Assembly (NCBI RefSeq): GCF_000283155.1 | Contig: NW_004454229.1 | Coordinates: 6,075,439-6,139,438 of the forward strand | Length of the DNA: 64,000 nt | Reading direction: 5' to 3' | Source of the DNA: Ceratotherium simum simum | Lineage: Eukaryota; Chordata; Mammalia; Perissodactyla; Rhinocerotidae | Shown here: positions 23,695 to 34,929 of the stretch, piece after piece | How the letters are laid out: every line of letters starts with the position of its first letter | Numbering within the stretch: the stretch's first letter is position 1 | The notes under the pieces: model-generated | Told to the model about the DNA's origin: nothing | Databases searched by the model: none | The model's input: only the letters and a program-made list of their open reading frames with translations | Made by a program: the position numbers and the translations under genes

Positions 23695-23965
23695 GCTTCA
23701 AAGTCGGCTGGACCCAGACTTGAACCCCTGCTCTGCTGCTCACCAGCCCGGACAAGTGTCTTCACCTCTCTGCGCCTCAGCCACATTCACTGTAGAAAGT
23801 CATTCCACCCCTCCCTCATGGGAGCTGCCGTTACTGTGCATTTACCCTGCGCCTGGCACGTTCTGGGCACTTTCTCTGCATTAACTCTCTACCTTCACCA
23901 CCACCCTATGAAGTAGACAGTGTTTCTGGCCCCACTCTACAGATGAGGAAACAAGACAGACAGGT
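23695..23965. repeat. Two MIR fragments in opposite orientation
   Basis: 23695-23800 is sense ('agacttgaacccctgctctg', 'tcttcacctctctgcgcctc'). 23825-23965 is antisense ('gcgcctggcacgttctgggc', 'attaactctctaccttcacc', 'actctacagatgaggaaac'). Confidence 0.65.
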
Positions 23966-24689
23966 GTCCAGGAGACACACACACAGGGTGCCTGGTACAG
24001 GCCCTGGCATCCAGAGCTGCTCAAAAGCATGAGTGCTCCATGCCCTGAGTAGATGGGGGTAGGGCTTGGGGACCCTGAGATAATAGGACAGCCTTGTCCC
24101 AGAGTCCACGGAGCGAACTGGTCCCCACACAGCCCTCCACACAACCTCCCAACCTGAGGCTGTCAGAGCCGGGAGGTGCTCGGGGTTCTGCCTGCCCAGG
24201 GCGGGAAGGCCTCCCAGCTCCCTAGGGGTAAAATAGGGTGCTGGACCGGTGACGACAGACCCTCTGTGGCCTTACAATGCTCTAACAGCGGCCAGGAGAT
24301 GCAGGGCAGGGCAGGGCAGAGCGCTCCGGATCCCTCCACAACCCAAACCGCATGCATGTAAGCCTCTTAGATTTTCCGATTTCAATCAAGCCCAGCCCCG
24401 GGCAACATTCTTCAGTGAGGGGGGATTTGTTTAGCTGGTTCTGAGAATCAGTGTTACCTACTAAAGAAACAAAACCTTCCCCTCAGTCCCACTTTTGCAT
24501 CTAAGACTGTACGTGACCTTTAAAAACCCTGCTCTCCCCACTTGGAAGAAACATTTGCTCACAGCCCAGGCTGCAGAACACGCCAGGACCACCATGCCCA
24601 TGACAGCACCTTGCCAGAGAGCACTTTTAAGTGGCTCCCACTTGCCTACTGTCAGCACTACCGTAAGCCCTTGTAACAAGCATGTGGCA

Positions 24690-24800
24690 AGAGTAAAGCA
24701 GGTATTGTCAATACCGTCTTATTGATGGAGAAATCGAGGCACAGAGAGGGAAAGCAACTTGCCCAAGGACACACAGAGTTAGTGGCAGGGTCATTCACTT
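24690..24800 (-). repeat. MIR SINE
   Basis: 'ttattgatggagaaatcgag', 'gcacagagagggaaagcaac', 'ttgcccaaggacacacagag'. Confidence 0.75.
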
Positions 24801-25254
24801 GTTCATTCACAGAGCTTTTAATTCAGTGAACGCCCCTGTCTTGCACCACTCAGCCACACCATCCTAAGCCTGGGTGAGTATATGAACCTGGTGAAGAAGG
24901 GGGAGTGGAAGGAGGGGAGAAGGTCAGGGGGATGGGGAGGTCATTTAGGACAGAGGGAGCGAGAGGAGCCTCCTGCTTACTGAGCCATTCCGACTCCAGG
25001 AGTCCAGGGTCTCTGAGGGTGGGGCATCAGGCAAGGACGGAGCTGGCATGATGCAGCAGGACAGACCTCAGCTCAGCTCCTGGCTCTGTGGGACCTAGTA
25101 GCCCCCAAATCTTGAGTCAGTTGCCTCCCTTCCCAGCACTGCCTGACAGTGAGAAAGACGACAGCCCCCCAGGGGAGTGCTGGGAGGTGACAGGAGGCGA
25201 TGGTCTCCATAAACCTCCACAGGACGCATGGTCACTGGTATCATCACTGCCACT

Positions 25255-25390
25255 TGTATGGTCTGCAGTTTTCCATGTGCCTTCACATGCCCTCCCTCAG
25301 GGGAGGCAGAAAAGGGATTCTCTTCCCCATTTTGCAGATGAGTAAAGGCAGGCCAGGGGAGGGCAGTGAGCAGGAGAGCTAGAACTCATG
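25255..25390 (-). repeat. MIR fragment
   Basis: 'ttctcttccccattttgcag', 'atgagtaaaggcaggccagg'. Confidence 0.55.
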
Positions 25391-25544
25391 CCGCTCCCAG
25401 CAGTTGCCTCACGGATGCTGGGCAATGAGTGAAGGAGGCCTTCTGCTTCCTAGGGCCCTTCCTCGGCCCCTGCTGCCTCCTGGGGAGACCTGGCAGTTGC
25501 TAACTTGGTGTCAGCCCCAGCCCAGAACCTTCCCATCTACGACA

Positions 25545-25690
25545 GCATCTGACTCCCACAGCAGCTATTTCTCATACTAGGACACCGAGGCCCAGAGCAA
25601 GAAAGCCACCTGTCCGAGGTGCCCAGCTGGCGAGTGGCAACGCCAGAAGGTGAATCAAGCTGGCCGATTCCAAAGCCAGCCTCCCCACAG
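25545..25690 (-). repeat. MIR fragment
   Basis: 'aggacaccgaggcccagagc', 'aagaaagccacctgtccgag', 'cccagctggcgagtgg'. Confidence 0.55.
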
Positions 25691-26109
25691 CCCACAGTTC
25701 CTCCCTCACCCTGCAGGCTGATGAAAATCAGATGTCCGGGCTCCAGGGCCATGGCAGACTACGGTCAATACAGGCTCTTATACAGAGAGGAAGTCAGCAT
25801 TGCCAAAAGCAAGCTTTTCCACTACGGGAGGTGGAGGGGCATCTTTCCTCCTCTCTCTGTCTCTGCCCCTATAAAGCAGCTAAGCTAGTCAGAGGTCCTA
25901 AAGAGAAATTTTAACATGAAAAAAATCCAATCTTGTTCTCATTAGTTCTGGACGCCTGCCGCCAGGTGTCCAGAAAAGGAAAAAAAGGTGTCTTCTGGCT
26001 GTGCTCAGTCCCATGGGTCAGCAACACCCCCAGACCCCTTCTGAGACAACAGGGGGCAGAAGGAGGGAGAGAGGGAGAGAGAAGGAGTGGGGGTGGGGGA
26101 AGCCTTCCG

Positions 26110-26215
26110 TCCCAAGCTGTTTCCACTTTTTATATTTACCCAAATCCTTTAATTGATCTCCATGGACAGACTCCCGATTAGGCTAATCCTGCCTACCGAG
26201 CTTTCCCGTTAATAC
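26110..26215. promoter_or_regulatory. Unique AT-rich block, candidate conserved non-coding element
   Basis: 'aaatcctttaattgatctcc', 'ctcccgattaggctaatcct' stand out from GC-rich, purine-rich surroundings (GA-rich run at 26055-26090). GATTA/TAATC cores occur as an inverted pair. Confidence 0.35.
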
Positions 26216-26344
26216 TCCCGGGAAGTCTGAGGAAGGCCGAGGGATACCCCACGTCCTGGTGCAGGAGTGAGCAGGCCGCCCGGCTGGCCATCAGCTGCCT
26301 GGCACAGCCCCACCGGGGCAGCCTGAGCAGCACCAGGAAAGGCT

Positions 26345-26710
26345 TTAGAACCTGAAGGCCCGGGTTCCAGCTGCAACCCCTCCTGGCAGTGACCTTGGCA
26401 AGTTACTCAGCCTCTGTGTGCCTCCACTTGATCATGATAATAACAACAGCTAATAGATATTACTGTCCCCGTTTTACAGGTGGAGGAACCAAGGCTTAGC
26501 AAAATCAACTTGCCCAGAGTCACAGACAGTGAAGGCCATGGGGCCTGAGAGCCATCCTGTGGACTGAGCCCACATGCTTAACCCCACGCCATTCTACTCC
26601 CCTTCAAGATGGTAACACCTCAGAGCTGCTGCAAGGCTCAGCTAGACTCTGCAGGAAAGCACTTACGCGACAGAGCCTAGCACACAGTACGCGCTCTAAG
26701 AAGAAGCGTT
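26345..26710. repeat. MIR fragments (sense, antisense, sense 3' end)
   Basis: 26345-26430 is sense ('gcagtgaccttggcaagtta', 'ctcagcctctgtgtgcctcc'). 26440-26590 is antisense ('ttactgtccccgttttacag', 'caacttgcccagagtcacag'). 26620-26710 looks like a sense 3' end ('aggaaagcacttacgcgaca', 'agcctagcacacagtacgcg'). Confidence 0.65.
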
Positions 26711-26934
26711 CCTTTCCTTCCCTCTGCCCCAGGGGGTTCTGAGTCAGAGTGGCTCCCGGTGTCCATTTTTTCAGGCCTCTATGCAGCCTAGGTCCCTAGC
26801 GGGCAAGTGGTGACAAGGGGTCCCACCCAAGCAAAGGGACAGCCTGCCACCTTCCGCAGGGCCTGCAGCCAGCTGCGGGGCGACTCCGCAGGGCCCCAGC
26901 AGGGCCTGCCTCCTCCTCTCTGAACCTGGCCTTT

Positions 26935-27215
26935 CAAAGGGGCTTTCATTTATCGAGCTTTAATGTCTCACATGATTTAATCGGAAACACGTGCCTTGTA
27001 AATATCGTCTGTCATGTTCCATTAGGTTCACAGGGAAAAGTACAAGTCAATAAACAAAGGTTGTAGCATAAATCTACCTTGAACACATAATACCTCAAAT
27101 AAGAAAATCAAAACACGTGTGGCCTCTGACCTGCGGAGTTTCACGAGCAGGAACGCTGGGTATAGTCAGGAATATTTCTAAATGTTCATAATTAATAGGG
27201 AGGCTGGAGCGGGTC
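26935..27215. promoter_or_regulatory. Unique AT-rich block, candidate conserved non-coding element
   Basis: Repeat-free and AT-rich over about 280 bases between GC-rich flanks: 'ttcatttatcgagctttaat', 'cacatgatttaatcggaaac', 'aagtcaataaacaaaggttg', 'gttcataattaatagggagg'. Contains a forkhead-like 'aataaaca' and SOX-like 'aacaaagg' juxtaposition near 27049-27060. Function is inferred only. Confidence 0.45.
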
Positions 27216-27534
27216 CCCTCTGCCTCATGCAAGTGCCTGCAGAGCCCTTCAACAAAAGAATCCACCCCTGCAGCACCTGTTAGATCACAAGGCTTTCCTA
27301 GCTGGACCAGAAACAGGCTCTCTCCACTGCCGAAAGACTCCGAGAGCCCAAGAAGCTTCTTTTTTAAGGAGGGAGCATTTCCCCCATTTTCTTCCTACGG
27401 AGGAAACAGGAGACGATGGCAGGATAAAAGCTTCCCTCTTCTCTTTCCGTCCCCGTCTTCCCCAGCACCCTCCCAGGCTGTTTAGAGAGCCCTGAAACGG
27501 AGACGGGAAAGAGGGTGAGGGTGAGGTCTGGGGA

Positions 27535-27605
27535 GTCCCACTGCCTCGGGTTCGAGTCTCAGCTCTGCCATTTAGGACCAAGTGGCTGCTGCCAGCATCT
27601 TGCCT
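27535..27605 (+). repeat. MIR 5' fragment
   Basis: 'ctcgggttcgagtctcagct', 'ctgccatttaggacc' is the tRNA-like head of MIR. Confidence 0.5.
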
Positions 27606-27884
27606 GACCCTCACCTAATGGGAAAGCAGTTCATTACAATATGTTCTGTTCCAGTGTTCCTGCTGTTAAAGACATCCAAACCATTTATTGATTTTTTTTC
27701 CCTCAAAAAGAAACGAAAATGAGCATCTGCCTCTTAGATGAGGTATGGGACAAAGATGGGGCTCATGTACCCCTAGTATGTACCTGCTCAAGGCTGGTGC
27801 TTTCGGCCACACACGTCCATCCGCCCCCAGAGAAGCTTTCCCCAGAGCTCTGACAGGAAAGCCAAGGCTGAAGGCACCCTTATA

Positions 27885-28000
27885 GAGTAGGGAGACTCAG
27901 TGTTCTCATCTGCAAAATGGGGGCAGCACCTTCTCCCTCACAAGATTGCTACAGGGTTATCACTCAAAATGGTATATTTAAGAAGGCACCATAAAACAGG
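27885..28000 (+). repeat. MIR 3' fragment
   Basis: 'tcagtgttctcatctgcaaa', 'atgggggcagcaccttctcc', 'caagattgctacagggttat'. Confidence 0.55.
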
Positions 28001-28249
28001 ATATAAATATGTCACCCTTTTAATTCACTTCATAGGTCTCAGAGTCATCGTCCAGGAGACTTACAGCTCATCTAACCCAACCCCTTCATTTTGTGGTCCT
28101 GGGACAGGGGCTCAGAGTGCACAAGGGTCTGGCTTCATCCAGCAAGTTGGTCGCAAGGCCAGCCCCGGATCTGGGCACTGGGATGGCACTCAGGGTCAGA
28201 TGGCACTCTGCATCTTTCAGCAGGTTCCCCAGTACCGTGACCTCCTAGG

Positions 28250-28620
28250 CTGAATTGGCTTCCCTTCCCCGAGAAGTCCTCCTTGGCTACCCTCTGACCA
28301 CCTGCAGCCCTTGCTGGTTAGGTGCACTCCAGTTTGAAGCACAGCACACACACGCCGAGCCTGGGAGGGTTATCCCTCCCAGACCTGCCCCACCTCTAGC
28401 GTGATTAGAAGCTCCTGAGGGAGCCTCACCCACACCTGGCACACACAGGCACATACACAACCTTTCTTTGTTTACTTGTTTACCCTTTGTCTCCCCCATT
28501 AGAATGTAAATTCCATGAGGTCAAGGATTGTCTGTCTTGTTCACCACAGCACCCCAAGTGTCTAGAAAAGTGTCAGGTACACAGCAGGCACTCAATAATG
28601 GTTGAGGATGTGGATTTGTT
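28250..28620 (+). repeat. L2 LINE 3' region
   Basis: 'ttccccgagaagtcctcctt', 'ttagaatgtaaattccatga', 'ggtcaaggattgtctgtctt', 'gttcaccacagcaccccaag', 'gcaggcactcaataatgg' in sense L2 order. Confidence 0.85.
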
Positions 28621-28855
28621 GAATAATGAGAGTAGGATCCCTGTCTTATGCTTCTGTGTGTTACAGAATGTCAGAGCTTTAAAATTCAGTCCCAGTAACT
28701 CAACTGACCCAGGCCATCTATCAGGCTGGTTTTCCAGAATCTAATACAGGGCCTCATACACATGGGATCTTAAAAATGTATTTGTGTGGTGTGAAGGTAA
28801 ATGAACTGGCAGGTAGTTGGGTGGTTCCTGGCAGTCAGAGGGCTTCATGGTTGGT

Positions 28856-28947
28856 TATATAGATGGGTGGGTGGGTAGGTGGGTAGGTAGGTGAGTGGAT
28901 AGACGCTTAGATGGGTGGACATATGAATGGATAAATGGGTGAATGGG
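28856..28947 (+). repeat. Imperfect (GGTA/GGTG/GGAT)n microsatellite
   Basis: Runs of gatg, ggtg, ggta and ggat-type tetranucleotides with decayed 3' part ('atgaatggataaatgggtga'). Likely length-variable. Confidence 0.85.
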
Positions 28948-29724
28948 TTTCAGATTTACTCTCTAATCTGATTCATCTTTAAAGGAGAGTCAAGGAGTTT
29001 ACTGCCCTCCTTGATGTCAAAGAAAGCAAGCCACACCCACCTCCAATGAACCCTCACACAGAGGCAGTTTCGATTCACCTCAGTGTCATCTGGTTCAGAG
29101 CAAGAGCAGGGGACAGGATGGGGCATGGTGAATGTTGGCTGATGGGTGACTGGACGAGAAGACCAACGGGCGTTCATACAAAGGGCGTGAAGATGGATGT
29201 GGACTAGACAGTAAAAGAACAGTGGGTGTCTGGATGGTGAGAGCCTTACTGTCGGGGGTGGGGGTGTGGACAGATATGGAGACACGTGGAGCACCCAGAG
29301 ATGTACAGAAGGATGGGGGGGGGTACCTGGACAGAAGAACAGGGTGGTAGGTGGGGAAGTACAAGGCACAGAGACCTTTATCTACGTCATTACTTTCCTG
29401 AGCGTGGCACGCTGCCCACACCCCTTCATCTGAGTCTAGAGGAGGGGCTCCCTCTTCCTGAAGCTCCGAGAGTCCTGGGTGCTGCCCGATGCTCAGCCAG
29501 GCCCCCCAAATGCCATCCCTCTCCATCTCCGGGGGGCACTCCAAATCATACTCAGCCGGAAGCCGTCTCCCTCGCTAGACTGTCAATGAAGTAAACAGCC
29601 CAGGGCCTTTTACACTTCACTGGTAGGAGTTGCCTGCGGCCGCAGAAGCTGAGCATCTCACTGCAAGGGGAGCTGTGCAATACGGCGGCTCTGGTCACAC
29701 GACGTTTCAAGTCCTCTCGAACGA

Positions 29725-29870
29725 TGCTTGATTTCATTTTATCTTCACAGCGAGCCTGCAAGACAGGCGGTCTTAGATGAAGAAACCGAGGCTCAGAGAG
29801 GTGAAGGGACTTGCCCAAGGTCAGACAGCGAGAGGACCGGTCTGGCTGATTCTGTTGCTGCTACATTCTC
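29725..29870 (-). repeat. MIR SINE
   Basis: 'tatcttcacagcgagcctgc', 'gatgaagaaaccgaggctca', 'gagaggtgaagggacttgcc', 'caaggtcagacagcgag'. Confidence 0.75.
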
Positions 29871-30729
29871 TCGAGACCCTGTATCCTTCCTTGTGGGGAC
29901 ACCACCTGCTTCACAGGGAGGGTGAGAGACTCTAACCAGCCCTCCTCTACAAGCAAGTGCCTAGAACAGTCGTCCGCCTGCCCGGCCCCTGGGAAGAACT
30001 CCCAGAGCTTGTCCTGCAGGATGCCCCGTCTGTTCGTCCCCAGGCGGCTGCGAAGGCCCGACACGGAGCTTTTCACGCTCGTGCAAACGTGGTGCCTCCC
30101 GCAGACCCCCAGCACATGTGGGAGCCAGTGCCAGGCCCCCTCCCACGCATGCGAATGTTCCTAAACAGAATAATTAGAGTGGTGTTTAGGTAACTTTTAC
30201 ACAGGCCCCCTAATCAGAATCACATGTGGGACGGAGTCAGCGATGGTGGCCGAGCTGGAGGGGGCTGGTCAGTCTCCTCCCCCGACACAACTGCCACCCC
30301 TTCTGCCGCCCCTAAGCCATGTTTCTCTGACTACACACAGCCCCTACGTCCCACCCCCGGACTGAAACTACCTGCACCCTACTACAGGGCAACAGGAAAA
30401 CACTGCAGGACCAGGGCCAAGCCACTCACCAGCAGCTCTGCAATCACAGCACAACACACACAAAGCCAGACTCAGGACGGACCTTCGAGACCCTCTACTA
30501 GAACTGCCGTGTAAACCCAACAGGTGAGGAAACTAAGAGGAAGGACCGCGCTCACCCAAGGCCACCCAAAGACTTAGCAATCGCCCCGCTACTGGGACCT
30601 TCCCAACAACCCGGTCTGAGCAGGTCTTACGCCCGCTCCAAGGCCTCCGCGGCTTCCCCTCGCCTCTAGGATAAAGCTCGCATTCCTCGTCTATCCCCCA
30701 GGTGGGGAGAGCACGACGGCCCGGAGCTC

Positions 30730-31085
30730 AGGCCCCGGAGTCAGCCAAATACGAGTTCAGAGCCCAGCTCTGCTCTTCCGTCACTTGTCCTTAGGCAAGT
30801 GGCTACCTCTCAAAGCCCTCGCTTCCTGTGTGTTAAATGCAGATCACAACAGGGAAATGACCTATTTCATTAGCCCGATGGGAAACACTTGGTTCCATGC
30901 CGGGCCTGTAGTGTGACCTTAATAAGTAGCAGTCATTCTAATCACGAACAAACACATTCCCAGAAGAACACCAGCTGTGAAGTCAGAGAGCCAGGTTTTT
31001 CAGTCTCATCCCTCCTCCTATTCGCTGTGTGACCTTAAGCAAGTCACTTGGGGTCTCTGGGCTTCAGTTTCCCCATTCATTTCAT
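30730..31085 (+). repeat. Two sense MIR copies in series
   Basis: 30730-30935: 'agagcccagctctgctcttc', 'tccttaggcaagtggctacc', 'gccgggcctgtagtgtgacc'. 30970-31085: 'ttcgctgtgtgaccttaagc', 'aagtcacttggggtctctgg', 'gcttcagtttccccattc'. Confidence 0.7.
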
Positions 31086-31189
31086 GGAAGACAGGAGGTG
31101 ATGATCCAGAAAGGTCTTTGCTGTCACGGCAGCCTATGGGTCTGTGGGTCCAGCTGGTTCGGAGAAGCAGCAGGCACAGCCCCAGCTCC

Positions 31190-31367
31190 CTTCTCATTCT
31201 TAGTGGGTCATTCAAGGCCCAGCACAATTTGAGTCCAATCTTCCCTTGTTGCCTCATTCCGGCCACTTTCAGCCACATCTCTGCTCCTGCAACACCAAAT
31301 TCCTCCCCACTGCCCAACACACCAGCTCTCTCCCCCACCGGGCCTCTGCACAGACAGTCTCTGCCTA
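31190..31367 (+). repeat. L2 LINE fragment
   Basis: 'gtcattcaaggcccagcaca', 'cactgcccaacacaccagct', 'cgggcctctgcacagacagt' in sense L2 order. Confidence 0.6.
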
Positions 31368-31735
31368 GAGCAATGCTTCTCCAGCTCTGGTGGGCACATG
31401 AATCACCTGGGAATCTCGTTAAAAGCAGATTCCGAGGGGCCAGCCCCATGGCATAATGGTTAAGTTCGGCACGCTCTGCTTCGGCAGCCCAGGTTCATGG
31501 GTTGGGATCCTGGGTGCGGACGGACACCACTCGTCAGCCACGTTGGGGCAGCAACCCACATACAAAGTGGAGGAAGACTGGCACAGATGTTAGCTCAGGG
31601 CTAATCTTCCTCAGCAAAAAAAAAAAAGGCAGATTCCAACACAGTAGTTTCGGGGTGGGGCTAAGGTTCTGCATTTCTAAGAAGCTCCCAGGTGATGCCC
31701 GTGCTGCTGGTTTATAAACCACACTCTGAAGAGCG
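31368..31735 (+). mobile_element. MER5A hAT-Charlie DNA transposon split by an ERE
   Basis: The left part 'caatgcttctccagctctgg', 'gcacatgaatcacctgggaa', 'ctcgttaaaagcagattcc' and right part 'gtagtttcggggtggggcta', 'aggttctgcatttctaagaa', 'gctcccaggtgatgcccgtg', 'ctgctggtttataaaccaca' join into one MER5A when the ERE is removed. Non-autonomous fossil. Confidence 0.85.
31434..31628 (+). mobile_element. ERE SINE (aagttcggc subtype) inside MER5A
   Basis: Head 'ggggccagccccatggcata', then 'atggttaagttcggcacgct', '3' motif 'cacagatgttagctcagggc' and 'taatcttcctcagc' plus an A tail. The 9-bp duplication gcagattcc lies at 31425-31433 and 31629-31637. Confidence 0.93.
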
Positions 31736-31764
31736 AGAGCCTGGAGTGCCCTCTCCCTGTCCAC

Positions 31765-32025
31765 CACCTAGTAAGGGCCTCCTCACCCTTCAAAGCCGGG
31801 CTCAAGCAAGCCCTCCGCGGAGAAGCCTGCACCCACAGTAGATACACAAGGCCCCGCAGGTCTCCTGTGTGCAGAACGGAGAACCACCCGCCCAGCGCCA
31901 CTCACGACATGCAGCGTCCGAGTCCATGTCCCCACCAAGAGCCCCGTGAGGGTGGGCAGTGTCTCGGTGCTCAGCGCAGGACCTGCACAGACCAATGGTC
32001 GATGAGCGTCCCCTAAATGAATAAG
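31765..32025 (+). repeat. L2 LINE 3' region
   Basis: 'cttcaaagccgggctcaagc', 'ccctccgcggagaagcctgc', 'agccccgtgagggtgggcag', 'cagcgcaggacctgcacaga', 'aatgaataagg'. Confidence 0.65.
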
Positions 32026-32279
32026 GCCACAGGCGGTGGGGTCCTTCTCAGACCTGCCCCCAGGGGCAGGCAGCCAGAGTGGCCCAGGGCAGCCTGCCGT
32101 CCTCCCACCTTGCCCCCAGGACGGGCCCCGCAAGGCTTCGTCCAGTTCCACCCGGGCTCTGATTCCAGGCAGTTCAGGCGCAGGGAAGAGCCGCCACGCT
32201 ATCACACAGACGCTTCTTTAACACCCGCCAAAGTGGCTCTGCCAGAAATCAGAGCTGGCAGGAGCCCAAATGTGAATAT

Positions 32280-32580
32280 GGACCCAGAAAGGCAGAAACA
32301 GAAGGAAGGAAAGAACACAGGGAGACAGAGAGGCAGAGAGAAGCCTAGATAGAAAGGCATGGAAAGCTCCAGAGGGAAAAAAAGAGAAAGTCAGAAACAG
32401 AGACCACACAAAGAGAGACACCAAAAAGGAGGGACAGAGATGGCAGCAGAAAGAAGTGGTGACCAAATATAAGAGGTGACAGACAGAGCACCTGCTGAGA
32501 GCGAGACAGGAGGAAAGACGAGAAAGGAAGAGGAGGAAGAAGATGAGACAAGAGATTTTTTTAGAAGGGGGAGGGGAGAG
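32280..32580. repeat. Purine-rich (A/G) low-complexity tract
   Basis: About 300 bases dominated by A and G ('gaaacagaaggaaggaaaga', 'gggaaaaaaagagaaagtca'). Irregular; no tandem unit. Confidence 0.65.
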
Positions 32581-32924
32581 CCCCTACGATTGTAGATAAC
32601 TCATCCTGAAGGGCAGCAGTCCACAGCGCCGACGACAGCCTCCCACAAAAGGACACCCTGGTCCCCTGAGGGCCCTGGCCTCTTCATGCCATGCCTGCCA
32701 CCTGCACCCCGGCTCTGGGGTGCGTGGCCAGACAGAAGACAGAGCAAGTCCTAAGACCTTTTCCCCACTTCCCCCACCCCGATAAAGTTACTAAATAAAT
32801 AAAGATAAGAGAGAAACTGAAAACGGCAATTTGAACTTTTGGGGGGTCTAAAGACAAACAAAGTCCAGAACGAGCAAGAGACTGAGCTGAGCCTAAGAAA
32901 GCAGAGGCACCACAGGAATCACCA

Positions 32925-33075
32925 GGAAGCTACTCACCTTCTCAAGTCCCAATCTCCTCAGGTGCAAAATCACCGGGAGCCTCACCAGAGTGATAAAAAG
33001 ATGACATGAGTTCTGTCAACATGGGACAGCACCTTATTCTAACACACAGTAGGTGCTTCATAAACAGTCACTGCA
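32925..33075 (+). repeat. MIR SINE, diverged
   Basis: 'ctactcaccttctcaagtcc', 'aatctcctcaggtgcaaaat', 'gacagcaccttattctaaca', 'cacagtaggtgcttcataaa'. Confidence 0.55.
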
Positions 33076-33129
33076 CTTGAACTGCAGAGTGGGTTACACA
33101 GATACCCTCTTTTTTTTTTAAGGCCTTTC

Positions 33130-33300
33130 CTACCCTGTTTCTCTCCTGAGCCTCACGGGAGCCCGGGCATGGATTATCACCCCATTTCACAGAAGAGAAA
33201 ACTGAGAGACTTCATGTGGCAGCCCCGGCACTCGAGACAGTGTGGGAATTCAGGTCCCCCCGGCCCTCGCCTTTTCCACTGCACCAGCTGCAGGCAGCAT
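33130..33300 (-). repeat. MIR fragment
   Basis: 'ttatcaccccatttcacaga', 'agagaaaactgagagacttc', 'gtgtgggaattcagg'. Confidence 0.55.
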
Positions 33301-33359
33301 TGAAACGAAGGCCCACACGAGAATAACAAGAAACGCATGTTCTTCCTACAAAAAAGGAC

Positions 33360-34130
33360 CAAGCCTCTACTGACACGTGCCAGGCCCCGTGCAGAGATGG
33401 GCACAGAGACGCAAGAAGCATGGCCCTGCCTCCCTGGGGACACGGACGATGCAGTGTGACCGCTGCTGAGACAGACAGGAGCAGTGGGAGGGCGCTCCGC
33501 CCAGCTGGGGTCAGGAGCCTCTCTCAGCCAGCAGTGTTCTAGGCCCCGGGAGGTCCCTGCTTCTCACGGAGTCTTCCCTCTTGAGAGCGAAGGGTGACCA
33601 TGAACAAGAAAACACCTAGTAATGACAACTGCTCAGATGAAAATGCAACAGAGTAACACAAGGAACTGGTGGTCAGGGAAGGCCTCTGGGAGGTGACGCT
33701 CAGGCAGACGCCTGGGTCCACCACGTGAAGGTCAGCTGGAAAAGCATACCAGGCAGAGGGAAGAGGCCGTGCAAAGGCCCTAAGGAGAGGACAAGCTCAC
33801 GGTGCTCCCGGGACAGAAAGGCCAGCGCGGCCCTAGTGCCGTGCGGGAGATGGAGAGCGATGTCGCAGATGAGGATGGACATCAGCCTCGTGGGCCAGGG
33901 CAGGAGAACAGAAACCGATGGAGGGCTTTAACAGAGAAGGTCGCGGTATGACTTACATTTTAAATCATATGCCAGCTGCTGGGGACAGAAAGGACTACAG
34001 GAGGCAAGGACGGCAGCAGGGAGACCAACAAGGCGACTCCGGCAACTACCAGGAGAGGTGCCAGGCGTGGCACGGACCAGGCAGTCAGAGGAGACGTAGG
34101 ACTGAGCCCCAAGGCCAGCAGGCTAGAACT
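33360..34130 (-). repeat. L2 LINE 3' region, long copy
   Basis: 'ctactgacacgtgccaggcc', 'gtcagggaaggcctctggga', 'ggtgacgctcaggcagacgc', 'gcataccaggcagagggaag', 'ccgtgcaaaggccctaagga', 'cagaaaccgatggagggctt' in antisense L2 order. Confidence 0.8.
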
Positions 34131-34199
34131 TGGGCCCAGCAGGTGAACAAACCGGCCAAGGGCAGCGAGAAGGGGTAGCCAGCACAGGGAGGCAGCCAG

Positions 34200-34640
34200 G
34201 GAGAAGCAGGATGGTCACTGGGCCAAATGCTGCTCCAGGACACCTAGAGAGAGACGGACGTGATGGCTGGATCTGGCCACGTGGGGGCCACGGGGGAACT
34301 TGACAAGAGCTGGCTGCGCGCAGGGCCGGACAGAGACTGGGAAGTGAGGGCAGAAAGACTGCACACTGAGGCAACTCCTTGAGGAAGTTTCCCGCTCAGC
34401 AGAAGCAGAGAGATGGGGCAGGAGCAGGAGGGAGTGTGAACTCAAGGAAGGAATGTGGCTGCGGGTTCTGGAGCAGGTCTGGATGCCGATGGGAAGGACC
34501 CGCAGAGAGGATGAAATTCACACTGCAGGAGAGGAACTGCAGAAGCGAAGTCGGAGGAAACGAGAGAGGACGGGATGAGAACACATAGGGATGGTGGCCT
34601 CTGATAAAAGTGGGGCGCGGAGAGCACACAGCGAGGAAAG
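34200..34640 (-). repeat. Probable further L2-related segment
   Basis: 'gtgatggctggatctggcca', 'cgtgggggccacgggggaac', 'ttgacaagagctggctgcgc' resemble upstream antisense L2 sequence. Purine-rich, and boundaries are not clear. Confidence 0.35.
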
Positions 34641-34929
34641 GTGGGAGGTCGGCCTTGCAGAGGCCCGAGCAAGTTCAGAGCTCACGACTGCAGACCAGCC
34701 CTGTTTCCTCCAGCACCCTTCATGGCAGGCACAGGCGGTTCGGGCTTAACCAGGGTGGGGGCCCAGCAGTGAGAAGAGCAGCTGTCTGGAGACAGTGATT
34801 ATAATGGACTCTACGCTCGGTGAGGAGGGCAGTGAGGACGTGAGGGGCAATGGGCAGCGACAGGGACAGGGTCACTAGATGTGACGTCTTCCAACGGTCG
34901 GATCCTTGTCACAGCAGGTGAGGAAAGCC

